Counted from the first letter of the stretch, positions 42,254 through 52,157 are shown. The stretch is DNA of 64,000 nt from JAGVSZ01 sp019137045 (GCA_046347635.1 JAXMFT010000003.1:248001-312000), one strand, 5' to 3'. Made by a program: numbers and translations. The notes: generated by a model from the letters alone, not told the origin.

Positions 42254-42903
42254 CGAAGCCTCGATCCTCGATTCCCGCCGCCCGGCGGCGCGCGTGCGCG
42301 CTGCCCCGGGCCGAGCGCGGCGTGGTGGTGTTCATCGCGCTGATCGTGCTGGTCGCCATGATGCTCGCCGGGATCGCGACGCTGCGCTCCTCGGGCAGCG
42401 CGATCCTCACCGCGGGCAACCTCGCCCTGCGCCACTCCGCGACGGTCGCCGGCGACCTCGGGATCGAGACTGGGCTCACCTGGCTGCGGGCGCAGGGCCC
42501 GGTCACGCTCGAGGCGCGCAGCCCCGGGCAGGGCTACTACGCGTCGTGGAACGACCTCGAGCCGCCGCTCCCGACCGGCCAGCGGTTCGACCCGCTGGTG
42601 TGGTCGGAAGCGAACTGGGAAGACGCCGCCAAGGCCGTCCAGGTCAACAACGGCGCGGTCGACGCCGCCGGGAACCGCGTGAGCTACGTGATCCACCGCA
42701 TGTGCGCGGTGGCCGGACCGAGCTCCGGCACGGGCGCGCCGGCGAACCAAGAGTGCGTGACCCTGACCGACCCCGGCAAGGGCGGCCCGAAGGAGGCCGG
42801 CGCGACCCCGTTCACCGGCAGCTCGCAGGTCTACTACCGCATCACCGCCCGGATCGAAGGTCCGAAGAACACGGTGAGCTACATCCAGACGATGGTGTAC
42901 TGA
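42250..42903 (+). CDS. pilX: Type IV pilus protein PilX (217 aa)
   Basis: PilX proteins carry a membrane helix near the N-terminus without a strict prepilin consensus: here RAERGVVVFIALIVLVAMMLAGIATLRSSG (about 20-49). It lacks the +5 glutamate, as PilX often does. The remainder is a periplasmic domain ending in NTVSYIQTMVY. It precedes pilY1 as in the standard pilVWXY1 order. Its stop is followed by 41 bases before the preferred pilY1 start. Confidence 0.85.
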   Translation: MTKPRSSIPAARRRACALPRAERGVVVFIALIVLVAMMLAGIATLRSSGSAILTAGNLALRHSATVAGDLGIETGLTWLRAQGPVTLEARSPGQGYYASWNDLEPPLPTGQRFDPLVWSEANWEDAAKAVQVNNGAVDAAGNRVSYVIHRMCAVAGPSSGTGAPANQECVTLTDPGKGGPKEAGATPFTGSSQVYYRITARIEGPKNTVSYIQTMVY

Positions 42904-42944
42904 TGCAAAAGGACGGAGCCATTGCCCGCTTGCAGGAGAGCGAC

Positions 42945-45900
42945 ATGACGAAGACCCTCACCATTCCGCGCCGCGTGCCGGGGCAACGACTCCTCGCGAG
43001 CGCCGTGCTCGGCGCGTTGCTCGCGACCTCGCCGCTCGCGGGCGCCGCGCCGACCGACATCGCGAACTCGCCGATCTCGAGCGCGTCGACCACCACGGTG
43101 CCGCCGAACGTCATGTTCATCCTGGACGCGTCGGGCAGCATGAACAGCGAGTACATGCCCGACCAGATGGACGGCGCCTCGAGCAGGACGAGCTACGCGA
43201 ACCACCTGTGCAACACGATCTACTACAACCCGGCGACGGTGTACGAGGTGCCCAAGCGGGCCGACGGCACCGACTTCCCGCTGCCGAGCTTCAGCGCCGC
43301 GCCGAACGACGGCTTCCTGACCTCGGGCACGACCGGCGCCAACATCGGCTACACCGCCGGCAGCACCACCGACCTGCGCAGCAAGTTTCGCGGCACGACG
43401 CAGAGCCCGTGGGGCGGGGAGCGCGCGTTCTACTACCGGTGGACCAGCGGGACGGCGCCCACCGCCTCCGAGTGCCAGAGCAGCGCGCCCTACGCGGACA
43501 GCACGGGGAGCTCGTCGCACACGAACGGCAACTGGACCAAGGTGCAGATCCCGGTCGGCGACACCGCGCAGGAGCAGAACTTCGCGATCTGGTTCACCTA
43601 CTACCGCACGCGGATGCTGCTCATGAAGACCGCGTCCGGCCGGGCGTTCACCTCGCTGACCGACACCTACCGGGTGGGCTTCATCACCATCTGCCCGAAC
43701 GGGGGGAGCTGCGGCAGCGACTCGGACGTGACGCCGGTGATCTCGAACCACTACCTGAAGATCGACGCGTTCACCCCGGCGCACAAGGCGAACTGGTACG
43801 CCAAGTTCTACCAGCAGCGGCCGACCAGCTGGACCCCGCTGCGCCAGGCGCTCGCCCGCGTCGGGCGGCACTTCGCCGGCTACACCGACGGCATCAACTC
43901 GGGGATGAACGAGGACCCGATCCAGTTCTCGTGCCAGCAGAACTTCGCGATCCTGACCACCGACGGCTACTGGAACTACGGCCGCGGCAAGACGATGACC
44001 AACGGGACCTCCGGCTCCGGTGACATCGGCAACAACGACAACAACAGCGGCCTCTCGCCGCGGCCGATGCTCGATGCCGGCGCTGCCACGACCTCCGAAA
44101 CCCGATACCAGACCGGCACCAGTGGGGGGTGCTCCGCGGGTAACACTCGCGTAAGGCTGCGCAAGAGATCTGCGCCCCAGTACGGGAGCGTGACGTATTC
44201 GTGGGCCGCCAACAACACCTGCGTGCCCACCGGTAGCGTTTGCGTGGCGGCCAATGATGGCGACGGCTCGTGCCCCTGGCTGTCGCCCACAGTCACTTTC
44301 GCCGGCAGCGTCGCCAACACGCTCGCCGACGTCGCCGCGTACTACTACCAGACCGACCTGCGGCCGGGCATGACCAACAACGTGCCGTCGTCGGGCACCG
44401 GCGTCGAGGACGACAACGCGCCGCACCAGCACATGACGACCTTCACGCTCGGCCTGGGCCTCGACGGCCAGCTCGACTACGACGCGAACTACCGCAGCCA
44501 GACGGCGGATTGCCCGACCTGCGACTTCTACAAGCTGCGCAACGGCCTCAAAGGGTGGCCGAACCCGAACCCGAGCGCGTCCAACACCGGCGTCGCCAGC
44601 GAGCAGATGGCGCGGATCGACGACCTGTGGCACGCGGCGGTCAACGGCCGCGGCCAGTACTTCAGCGCGAAGAACCCGACGGTGCTCGCCTCCTCCCTGG
44701 TGACCGCGCTCAGCCAGATCAACGCGCGCCTGTCCTCGGCGGCCGCGGCGGCGACCTCGACCCTCGAGCCCACCGCCGGCGACAACCTGATCATCCTGCC
44801 GACCTACACGACGCAGGAGTGGACCGGCGAGCTGCGCGGGCACATGATCGACGTCGCCGTGGGCAGCCCGACGTTCGGCCAGGTCCAACCCACCGCGGTC
44901 TGGTCGGCCTCCAGCAAGCTCGACGCGAAGACCAACGCCGCGTGCGACAACCGGACGATCAAGCTCTTCCGGCCCGGCGCGCCCGACAACCTGGTCGACT
45001 TCAGCTGGAACACGCGCGCCTGCGACGCGTCGGGCAACCCGACCGGCGCTGCCTCCACCGGGCTCGACACCACCGAGCAGGACTTCTTCACCGCGGGCGG
45101 CGCGGTGGACGAGATCCAGTCGCTCTCGCAGTGGGCCCTGATGACGGACGGGACCGGTTCCACCGTCGACCAGCGCTCGGCGGCGCGCGGGGAGAACCTC
45201 GTCAACTTCCTGCGCGGCCAGCGCGGCAAGGAGGGCACCACGCCCTTCACGCCGAACGACCTCAACCTGCTCTACCGCAAGCGCCAGCACGTGCTCGGCG
45301 ACATCGTGAACTCCCAGCCGCTGTTCGTCCGCGGCGCGGCGGCGGCCTACGCCGACACCGGCTACGCCGCCTTCGCCGCCTCGGTGGCGGGGCGCCAGCC
45401 GGTGGTGTACGTGGCCGCGAACGACGGCATGCTGCACGCCTTCACCGCGACGCCCGACGCCGCCGGCGGCGAGGAGCTGTGGGCGGTCATCCCGCGCTCG
45501 GTGCTGCCGCGCCTGCACAAGCTGGCCGACGCCAACTACTCGAACCTCCACGAGTACTTCGTGGACGGCCGGCCGGTGCGGGACGACGTGTACTCGGCGG
45601 GCGCCTGGCGCACCATCCTGGTGGGCGGGCTCAACAAGGGCGGACGCGGCTACTACGCGCTCGACATCACCAACCCGTCCGCCCCGAAGGCGCTGTGGGA
45701 GTTCACCCACGACCCGAACGTCTGCGGCGTGGCCGGCGCGACCTCCGACTGCCATCTCGGCTACACCTTCGGCAACCCGGTCATCAGCAAGCTGAAGGAC
45801 GGGCGCTGGGTGGTGTTCGTCACCTCCGGCTACAACAACGTCAACACCCCGTCGCTCGCCGGTGACGGCGCGGGCTACCTCTACGTCCTCGAGGCGATGA

Positions 45901-46775
45901 CCGGCAAGCTCATCTACAAGATCGCGACCGGGGCCGGCGACGCGGCCAACCCGGCCGGGCTGGCGAAGATCACCGCCTGGGTGAACAACCCGAGGATCGA
46001 CAACACCACCGAGCGCGTGTACGGCGTGGACCTGCTCGGCAACGTCTGGCGGTTCGACGTCAACGACGAGCGCGATGCGCTGAGCAATCCGATCCTGCCG
46101 CCCGCCGGCCGCGACGCGGTCCGCCTGGTGACGCTCAAGGATTCGCTCGGCAACCCGCAGCCGATCACCGTCGCCCCGCGCCTGTCGGAAGTGGGGAGCC
46201 CGCCGGAGCCGTTCGTGTTCGTCGCCAGCGGCAAGTACCTCGGCGTGAGCGACGTGTCCACCACGCAGGTGCAGAGCGTCTACGGCATCAAGGACACGCT
46301 GTCGGCCACGGCGATCGCGAACCCGCGCGTGTCGTTCGCCCGCGTCTCGCTGCCGACCGGCGCCGCCCGCACCGTTACCTGCGACACGGCCACGGGCTGC
46401 AACGCGTCGAACGGGTGGTACGCGGATCTGCCCGACACGGGCGAGCGCGTGAACGTCGCCATGGAGCTGCAGCTCGGCACGCTGGTGGTCGCCTCGAACG
46501 TGCCGGCGAACACCGCCTGCGAGCCGGGCGGCTACGGCTACCTCAACTACTTCGACATCGCGACCGGCCTGCCGCCGCCCGGAACGTCCAACGCCCAGGC
46601 GCGCTACCGCGTCACCGGCCTGACGGTGGGCCTGAGCATAGTCAAGCTGTCCGACGGCACGGTGATCGTGTACCGCCAGAAGCACACCGGCGAGCCGCCC
46701 GGGAAGGAAGACGTGCCGATCGCATCGGGTGCGCCGAGCGGCAAGCGCGTCACCTGGAGGGAACTCCAGCAGTAG
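42945..46775 (+). CDS. pilY1: Type IV pilus tip adhesin/assembly protein PilY1 (1276 aa)
   Basis: A large exported protein. ATG 42945 is preferred over ATG 42903 because AGGAG stands 6 bases before it and it gives a clean signal peptide ending near SPLAGAA. A von Willebrand-like region opens with FILDASGSMNS (about 61-71). The C-terminal half (from about 780) is the PilY1 beta-propeller: VVYVAANDGMLHAFTATPDA, ALDITNPSAPKALWEF and VFVASGKYLGVSD. The pilus tip protein functions in retraction control and adhesion. The stretch from about 44076 to 44305 (residues about 378-454) uses many codons rare elsewhere in the gene (AGA, AGG, TCT, GTA, ACT), suggesting an exchanged segment. Confidence 0.92.
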   Translation: MTKTLTIPRRVPGQRLLASAVLGALLATSPLAGAAPTDIANSPISSASTTTVPPNVMFILDASGSMNSEYMPDQMDGASSRTSYANHLCNTIYYNPATVYEVPKRADGTDFPLPSFSAAPNDGFLTSGTTGANIGYTAGSTTDLRSKFRGTTQSPWGGERAFYYRWTSGTAPTASECQSSAPYADSTGSSSHTNGNWTKVQIPVGDTAQEQNFAIWFTYYRTRMLLMKTASGRAFTSLTDTYRVGFITICPNGGSCGSDSDVTPVISNHYLKIDAFTPAHKANWYAKFYQQRPTSWTPLRQALARVGRHFAGYTDGINSGMNEDPIQFSCQQNFAILTTDGYWNYGRGKTMTNGTSGSGDIGNNDNNSGLSPRPMLDAGAATTSETRYQTGTSGGCSAGNTRVRLRKRSAPQYGSVTYSWAANNTCVPTGSVCVAANDGDGSCPWLSPTVTFAGSVANTLADVAAYYYQTDLRPGMTNNVPSSGTGVEDDNAPHQHMTTFTLGLGLDGQLDYDANYRSQTADCPTCDFYKLRNGLKGWPNPNPSASNTGVASEQMARIDDLWHAAVNGRGQYFSAKNPTVLASSLVTALSQINARLSSAAAAATSTLEPTAGDNLIILPTYTTQEWTGELRGHMIDVAVGSPTFGQVQPTAVWSASSKLDAKTNAACDNRTIKLFRPGAPDNLVDFSWNTRACDASGNPTGAASTGLDTTEQDFFTAGGAVDEIQSLSQWALMTDGTGSTVDQRSAARGENLVNFLRGQRGKEGTTPFTPNDLNLLYRKRQHVLGDIVNSQPLFVRGAAAAYADTGYAAFAASVAGRQPVVYVAANDGMLHAFTATPDAAGGEELWAVIPRSVLPRLHKLADANYSNLHEYFVDGRPVRDDVYSAGAWRTILVGGLNKGGRGYYALDITNPSAPKALWEFTHDPNVCGVAGATSDCHLGYTFGNPVISKLKDGRWVVFVTSGYNNVNTPSLAGDGAGYLYVLEAMTGKLIYKIATGAGDAANPAGLAKITAWVNNPRIDNTTERVYGVDLLGNVWRFDVNDERDALSNPILPPAGRDAVRLVTLKDSLGNPQPITVAPRLSEVGSPPEPFVFVASGKYLGVSDVSTTQVQSVYGIKDTLSATAIANPRVSFARVSLPTGAARTVTCDTATGCNASNGWYADLPDTGERVNVAMELQLGTLVVASNVPANTACEPGGYGYLNYFDIATGLPPPGTSNAQARYRVTGLTVGLSIVKLSDGTVIVYRQKHTGEPPGKEDVPIASGAPSGKRVTWRELQQ

Positions 46776-46798
46776 CCGCAGGCACCCCGCGGCCCGAG

Positions 46799-46839
46799 GG
46801 CCCGCGCGCGACCGACCGGTCTGCTGCGCGGGCCTTTTT
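46799..46839 (+). terminator. Rho-independent terminator of the pil operon
   Basis: GGCCCGCGC (46799-46807) pairs perfectly with GCGCGGGCC (46826-46834) and TTTTT follows at 46835-46839. The loop contains a small ACCGACCGGT palindrome. It lies 24 bases after pilY1 and before the convergent ispH. Confidence 0.9.
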
Positions 46840-46860
46840 CTTGCCGCGCCCGCCGCCGGG

Positions 46861-47790
46861 CTACTGCGGTCCCTGCAACCCCTTGGGCATCGGGAAGACG
46901 ACGCGCTCCTCGGCCCCGTCGAGCGGCCGCACGACCGACGCCCCGAGCGACTGCAGGCGCGCGATCACCGCCTGCACCAGCACCTCGGGCGCGGAGGCCC
47001 CCGCGGTGACGCCCACGCGGCCGCGGCCGGCGATCCACGCCGGGTCGAGCTGGTCGGCGTGGTCCACCATGTACGCCGGAACGCCTAGGTGCTCGGCGAC
47101 TTCGCGCAGGCGATTGGAGTTCGAGCTGTTCGGCGAGCCGACCACGATCACCACGTCCGCCCGCGGCGCCATCGCCTTCACCGCGTCCTGCCGGTTCTGG
47201 GTCGCGTAGCAGATGTCGTCCTTCTTCGGCCCGACGATGCCCGGAAAGCGCCGCTTGAGCGCCGCGACGATCGCCGCGGCGTCGTCCACCGACAGCGTCG
47301 TCTGCGTCACGTAGGCGAGCTTCGACGGGTCGCGCACCGCGAGCCGTGCGACGTCGCCGACGGTCTCCACCAGGTGCATGCCCGTCTCCGCCTGGCCCAT
47401 CGTCCCCTCGGCCTCGGGATGCCCACGGTGCCCGATCATCACGATCTCGCGGCCGGCGCGCAGCATCTTCTCGACCTCGACGTGGACCTTGGTGACGAGC
47501 GGACAGGTCGCGTCGAAGACGCGCAGGCCGCGCGCCGCGGCCTCGCGCTCGACGGCCTTCGACACTCCGTGCGCGGAGAACACCACGGTCGCGCCCGCAG
47601 GCACCTCGGCGAGCGCCTCGACGAAGATCGCGCCCTGCGCGCGCAGGCCCTCGACCACCGACCGGTTGTGCACGATCTCGTGCCGGACGTAGATCGGCGC
47701 GCCGTGCAATGCCAGCGCGCGCTCGACGATCGCGATCGCGCGCTCGACGCCGGCGCAGAAGCCGCGGGGGTTGGCGAGCAGGACTTCCAT
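46861..47790 (-). CDS. ispH: 4-hydroxy-3-methylbut-2-enyl diphosphate reductase (IspH/LytB)
   Basis: The last enzyme of the MEP pathway, which makes IPP and DMAPP at a [4Fe-4S] cluster. The three cluster cysteines are present in NPRGFCAGVERA (C12), FDATCPLVTKVH (near 96) and DDICYATQNRQ (near 195). The HGVSK and SSNSNRL segments that bind the diphosphate are intact. 309 aa is the normal length. It follows lspA on the same strand with a 41-base gap, the order usual in betaproteobacteria. Confidence 0.97.
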   Translation of the reverse strand: MEVLLANPRGFCAGVERAIAIVERALALHGAPIYVRHEIVHNRSVVEGLRAQGAIFVEALAEVPAGATVVFSAHGVSKAVEREAAARGLRVFDATCPLVTKVHVEVEKMLRAGREIVMIGHRGHPEAEGTMGQAETGMHLVETVGDVARLAVRDPSKLAYVTQTTLSVDDAAAIVAALKRRFPGIVGPKKDDICYATQNRQDAVKAMAPRADVVIVVGSPNSSNSNRLREVAEHLGVPAYMVDHADQLDPAWIAGRGRVGVTAGASAPEVLVQAVIARLQSLGASVVRPLDGAEERVVFPMPKGLQGPQ

Positions 47791-47831
47791 GACGGGATGA
47801 GGGGAAAGCGCCGCGGCGCGCGGGGGCGATT

Positions 47832-48344
47832 CTACGCCCGGCGGCCGTCCGGTCCCGCCGCGCGGTGCCCGAACACCCCGTCCCAGATCAGCGCCGCCGC
47901 GCCCACCGTGATCGCCGAGTCGGCGACGTTGAACGCCGGCCAGTGCCAGCCGTGCGCGTGCAGCAGCACGAAGTCGACGACGTGCCCGAGCACGACCCGG
48001 TCCCAGAGGTTGCCGGCCGCGCCGCCGAGAATCAGCGCGAGGCCGGCGCAGAAGAGCCGCTCGCCCGGATGGCGCCGCAGCAGGTGCACGATCAGCACCG
48101 CCGCGGCCAGCGCGATCCCGATGAAGAACGCGCGCTGCCAGCCGCCGGCCCCGGCGAGGAAGCTGAACGCGGCCCCGTCGTTGAACACCAGCACGAGGTC
48201 GAGGAAGGGGAGCACCGGGATGCGCGCGCCGGGCTGGAGCATCGCCTGCACGACCGCCTTCGTGGTCTGGTCGAGCACCGCCACCACCGCGGCGACCAGG
48301 AGCCAGGGCGCGAGCCGCCGCAGGCCGGCCGGCGCGGCGCTCAC
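47832..48344 (-). CDS. lspA: Lipoprotein signal peptidase LspA
   Basis: The aspartic protease that removes signal peptides from prolipoproteins. Four membrane segments are visible. The family motifs DQTTKA, FNDGAAFSFL, GGAAGNLWDR and FNVADSAI are all present, the last two carrying the catalytic aspartates. GTG 48344 overlaps the ileS stop (GTGA), so translation is coupled. 170 aa is normal. Confidence 0.95.
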   Translation of the reverse strand: MSAAPAGLRRLAPWLLVAAVVAVLDQTTKAVVQAMLQPGARIPVLPFLDLVLVFNDGAAFSFLAGAGGWQRAFFIGIALAAAVLIVHLLRRHPGERLFCAGLALILGGAAGNLWDRVVLGHVVDFVLLHAHGWHWPAFNVADSAITVGAAALIWDGVFGHRAAGPDGRRA

Positions 48345-51190
48345 GCGAATCGCCGCGTCTCGCCCGCGCCGTCGAGGTTCGACGCGCAGCGCCCGCACAG
48401 GGCCGGATGCGCGGCGCTCGCGCCGACGTCGGCGCGGTAGTGCCAGCAGCGCTCGCACTTCGCGTGCGCGCTCGGCGCCGCGCGCACCGCCTGCTCGGCC
48501 TCGCCCGCCACCTGCGTCACCGCCGCCTGCGAGGTGAGCAGCGCGAAGCGCAGGTCCTCGCCGAGCGCGGCGAGCGCGGCGTAGCGCTCGCCCGCCGCGC
48601 GCACCTCGACCTCGGCCGCGAGCGACGACCCGATCTTGCCCGCGACGCGCAGCGTCTCGAGCTCCTTCTGCACGTCGGCCTTCGCGGCGCGCACCGCGGC
48701 CCAGCGCGCGTGCAGCGCCGCGGCGTCCGCGACCGGCGGAAACGCGTGCCAGGTGTGGAAGAACACGCTGTCGTCCGCGCCCGTGCCCGCGCGCGCGGTG
48801 AACACCGCCCACGCCTCCTCGGCGGTGAACGAGAGCACCGGCGCCATCAGGCGCAGCAGGCTCGCGGTGACGTGCCACAGCGCGCTCTGCGCCGAGCGCC
48901 GGGGCGCGGAGTCCGCGCGGCAGGTGTAGAGCCGGTCCTTGAGCACGTCGAGGTAGAAGGCGCCGAGGTCCTCGGAGCAGAACGCCTGCAGCTTCTGCGT
49001 GACGAGGTGGAACTCGTAGCGGTCGTAGTGCGCGACGAGCTCGTCCTGCAGCCGCGCGGCGAGCGCGACCGCGTAGCGGTCGATCTCCACCCACTCGGCC
49101 GGGGGCAGCGCGTCGCGCGCCGGGTCGAAGTCGGAGAGGTTGGCGAGCAGGAAGCGCAGCGTGTTGCGGATGCGGCGGTAGCTCTCGACCACGCGCTTCA
49201 GGATCTCGTTGGAGATGAAGAGCTCGCCCGAGTAGTCGGTCGCGCCCACCCAGAGGCGCAGGATCTCCGCGCCGAGCGAGTCCGACACCTGCTGCGGCGC
49301 GATGACGTTGCCGAGCGACTTGGACATCTTGCGCCCCTCGCCGTCGACGACGAAGCCGTGCGTGAGCAGCCCCTTGTAGGGCGGCACGCCGTTCAGCATG
49401 CACGACACGAGGAGCGAGCTGTGGAACCAGCCGCGGTGCTGGTCGGAGCCCTCGAGGTAGAGGTCGGCCGGGAACCCGGTCTGCGCGTAGTGCGACCCGA
49501 CGCGGCGCCGCCGTCCTTCCGGCCCGCCCATGACCGTCTGGTGCGTCGAGCCGGAGTCGAACCACACGTCGAGGGTGTCCTTCACCTTCTCATACTGCGC
49601 GGCGTCGGCCCCGAGCAGGTCTGTCGCCTCGACGCCCTGCCACGCCTCGATGCCGCCCGCCTCCACGAGCTTCGCCACCGCTTCGACCAGCTCGAGCGTG
49701 CGCGGGTGCAGGGCGCCGGTCTCGCGGTGGATGAAGAACGGCATCGGCACGCCCCACTGGCGCTGGCGCGAGAGCGTCCAGTCGGGACGGTTGGCGATCA
49801 TGCCGTGCAGCCGCGCCTGGCCCCACGCGGGGAAGAACTTCGTGGCCTCGATGCCGCGCAGCGCGGTCGCGCGCAGCGTCTCGGCCGGCTTGCGGCCGTT
49901 GAAGCCGGGCACCTCGTCCATGCCCGCGAACCACTGCGTCGTGGCGCGCAGGATGACCGGCGTCTTGTGGCGCCAGCAGTGCATGTAGCTGTGCACGTGG
50001 GCGGCGTGGCCGAAGAGCGCGCCCGCCGCGCGGATCTGCGCGATGATCTCCGGGTTGGCCTGCCAGATGAGCTTGCCGCCGAAGAGCGGCAGGCTCGCCG
50101 CGTAGTGCCCGTCGCCCATGACCGGCGCGAGGATCTCGTCGTCCTTCAGCCCGTAGCGCCGGCACGATTCGAAGTCTTCGACGCCGTACGCCGGCGCGCT
50201 GTGCACGACGCCGGTGCCCTGGTCGAGCGTGACGTACTCGCCGAGGTACACCGGTGCGGCGCGATCGTAGAACGGGTGGCGGAACGCGATGCGTTCGAGC
50301 GCCCGGCCCCGCGCCGTCGCGAGCGTGGTCCCGCTCAGCCCGAAGCGCTCCAGGCACGCCGCGCGCAGGTCGCGGGCGAGGATCAGGTAGCCGCGCGGCG
50401 TGTCCACCAGGTCGTAGTCGAGATCGGGGTGAACGTTGAGCGCCTGGTTCGCGGGGATCGTCCACGGCGTCGTCGTCCAGATCACCGCCCAGCCGGGCTT
50501 GTCGTCGAGCTGCGCCAGCCCGAACGCCCGCGCGATGGCCGCACGGTCGCCGAACGGAAACCCGACGTCGATCGCGTCGTCCTTGCGGTCCTCGTACTCG
50601 ACCTCGGCCTCCGCCAGCGCCGAGCCGCAGTCGAAGCACCAGTTCACCGGCTTGAGGCCGCGGTACACGTAGCCCTTCTCGAGCAGCGCGCCGAGGGTGC
50701 GGATCTCGTCGGCCTCGTTGCCGTAGGCCATCGTGAGGTACGGGTGGTCCCAGTCGCCGAGCACCCCGAGCCGCCGGAAGTCGGCCTTCTGCTGCGCGAT
50801 CTGCTCGGTCGCGTAGGCGCGCGCGAGCCGCTGGGTCTGCTCGGCCGGGATGTTCTTGCCGTGCTTCTTCTCGATCTGCACCTCGATCGGCATGCCGTGG
50901 CAGTCCCAGCCCGGCACGTAGGGCGCGTCGAAGCCCGCCATCGTGCGCGACTTCACCACCATGTCCTTGAGGATCTTGTTCACCGCGGTGCCGATGTGGA
51001 TCGCGCCGTTCGCGTACGGCGGCCCGTCGTGCAGCACGAAGCGCGGCCGGCCCTTGCACACCTCGCGCAGGCGCCGGTAGAGGCCCGTGTCCTGCCACGC
51101 CTGCACCCACCCGGGCTCGCGCCGGGCGAGGTCGCCGCGCATCGGGAAGGGCGTGTCGAGGAGGTTCAGCGTGTTCTTGTAATCAGGCAT
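48341..51190 (-). CDS. ileS: Isoleucyl-tRNA synthetase
   Basis: Class I synthetase of 949 residues. The HIGH-type motif is in ANGAIHIGTAVNKILKD (about 62-78), the KMSKS motif in EGRKMSKSLGN (near 625), and the editing domain lies between. The C-terminal zinc-binding motif CERCWHYRADVG with CGRCASN is complete. It overlaps ribF by 8 bases upstream and lspA by 4 bases downstream, the standard ribF-ileS-lspA operon. Confidence 0.98.
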   Translation of the reverse strand: MPDYKNTLNLLDTPFPMRGDLARREPGWVQAWQDTGLYRRLREVCKGRPRFVLHDGPPYANGAIHIGTAVNKILKDMVVKSRTMAGFDAPYVPGWDCHGMPIEVQIEKKHGKNIPAEQTQRLARAYATEQIAQQKADFRRLGVLGDWDHPYLTMAYGNEADEIRTLGALLEKGYVYRGLKPVNWCFDCGSALAEAEVEYEDRKDDAIDVGFPFGDRAAIARAFGLAQLDDKPGWAVIWTTTPWTIPANQALNVHPDLDYDLVDTPRGYLILARDLRAACLERFGLSGTTLATARGRALERIAFRHPFYDRAAPVYLGEYVTLDQGTGVVHSAPAYGVEDFESCRRYGLKDDEILAPVMGDGHYAASLPLFGGKLIWQANPEIIAQIRAAGALFGHAAHVHSYMHCWRHKTPVILRATTQWFAGMDEVPGFNGRKPAETLRATALRGIEATKFFPAWGQARLHGMIANRPDWTLSRQRQWGVPMPFFIHRETGALHPRTLELVEAVAKLVEAGGIEAWQGVEATDLLGADAAQYEKVKDTLDVWFDSGSTHQTVMGGPEGRRRRVGSHYAQTGFPADLYLEGSDQHRGWFHSSLLVSCMLNGVPPYKGLLTHGFVVDGEGRKMSKSLGNVIAPQQVSDSLGAEILRLWVGATDYSGELFISNEILKRVVESYRRIRNTLRFLLANLSDFDPARDALPPAEWVEIDRYAVALAARLQDELVAHYDRYEFHLVTQKLQAFCSEDLGAFYLDVLKDRLYTCRADSAPRRSAQSALWHVTASLLRLMAPVLSFTAEEAWAVFTARAGTGADDSVFFHTWHAFPPVADAAALHARWAAVRAAKADVQKELETLRVAGKIGSSLAAEVEVRAAGERYAALAALGEDLRFALLTSQAAVTQVAGEAEQAVRAAPSAHAKCERCWHYRADVGASAAHPALCGRCASNLDGAGETRRFA

Positions 51191-52157
51191 TCTCCAGGGC
51201 TTTCAGGACGTCGCGCGCCTGGGCGCAGTCGCGGGCGATCTGCGCCTTCAGCGTATCGAGGTCGGGGTAGCGCGCCTCGTCGCGCAGCTTGGCGAGGAAC
51301 TCGACGCGCAGGTGCGCGCCGTACAGGTCGGCGGCGAAATCGAACAGGTGGACCTCGAGCACCGGCTTGCCGGCGGCATGCACCGTCGGCCGCACGCCGA
51401 GGCTCGCGACCCCCGGGAGCGGCGCCGCGCCGATGCCGTGCGCCCGCACCGCGAAGATGCCGGCAAGCGGAGGTCGATTGTGCTTGAGCTGCACGTTGGC
51501 GGTCGCGAAGCCGAGCGCCCGTCCGAGCTTCTCCCCGTGCACGACCCGCCCGCTGATGCCGTAGGCGCGCCCCAGCAGCGCCTGCGCCCGGGCGAGCTCG
51601 CCGCGCGCGAGGGCCTCGCGCACCGCCGAGCTCGACACGCGCTGCGCGCCGATGGCCACGGTGGGCATGGCCTCGACCTCGTAGCCGTGGCGCGCGGCCG
51701 CGCCCGCCAGGAAGGCGAAGTCGCCGGCGCGCTTCGCCCCGAAGCGGAAGTCGTCGCCCACGAGCACCCAGCGCGCGCGCAGCGTGCCCGCGAGCGCGCC
51801 CGCGACGAACGCCTCGGGCGAGAGCGCGGCGAACGCCGCCGCGAAGCGCTGGACGTGCACGCGCTCCACGCCGTGCGCCGCGAGCAGCTCGAGCTTCTCG
51901 CGCAGGTTCGTGAGCCGGGTGGGCGCCGCTTGCGGGGCGAAGAATTCGCGCGGATGGGGCTCGAACGTGAGCACCGTCGCGGTCAGGCCGCCCGCGCGCG
52001 CCGCGGCCACGAGGCGCGCGAGCATCGCCTGGTGCCCCTTGTGCACGCCGTCGAAGTTGCCGATCGTGAGCGCGACCGGGCCGAGCGCGCCCGCCCCGCC
52101 GGGCGCGAGGCCGCGGGTGACCGTGAGCTTGCGCCCGAGGCCGCGCGAAACGAGCAT
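51183..52157 (-). CDS. ribF: Bifunctional riboflavin kinase/FAD synthetase RibF
   Basis: Makes FMN and then FAD. The N-terminal adenylyltransferase domain carries TIGNFDGVHKGHQAML (about 33-48) and VGDDFRFGAKRAGDF (near 132). The C-terminal kinase domain has GVRPTVHAAGKPVLEVHLFDF (near 250). 324 aa is the usual length. The stop lies within the first codons of ileS. The 87-base gap from the upstream SirB1-type gene contains a TAAAAT on the minus strand that could be a -10 box, without a clear -35. Confidence 0.96.
   Translation of the reverse strand: MLVSRGLGRKLTVTRGLAPGGAGALGPVALTIGNFDGVHKGHQAMLARLVAAARAGGLTATVLTFEPHPREFFAPQAAPTRLTNLREKLELLAAHGVERVHVQRFAAAFAALSPEAFVAGALAGTLRARWVLVGDDFRFGAKRAGDFAFLAGAAARHGYEVEAMPTVAIGAQRVSSSAVREALARGELARAQALLGRAYGISGRVVHGEKLGRALGFATANVQLKHNRPPLAGIFAVRAHGIGAAPLPGVASLGVRPTVHAAGKPVLEVHLFDFAADLYGAHLRVEFLAKLRDEARYPDLDTLKAQIARDCAQARDVLKALENA

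Noticed and set aside
42903..42945. Upstream ATG for pilY1 overlapping the pilX stop
   Set aside because: No ribosome site, and the second ATG has AGGAG at ideal spacing and gives a better signal peptide.
42879..46685. A 1268-codon open frame antisense to pilY1
   Set aside because: It is rich in Arg, Val, Ala and His without domain resemblance, a typical high-GC mirror of a real gene; pilY1 has clear domains, a signal peptide and a ribosome site.
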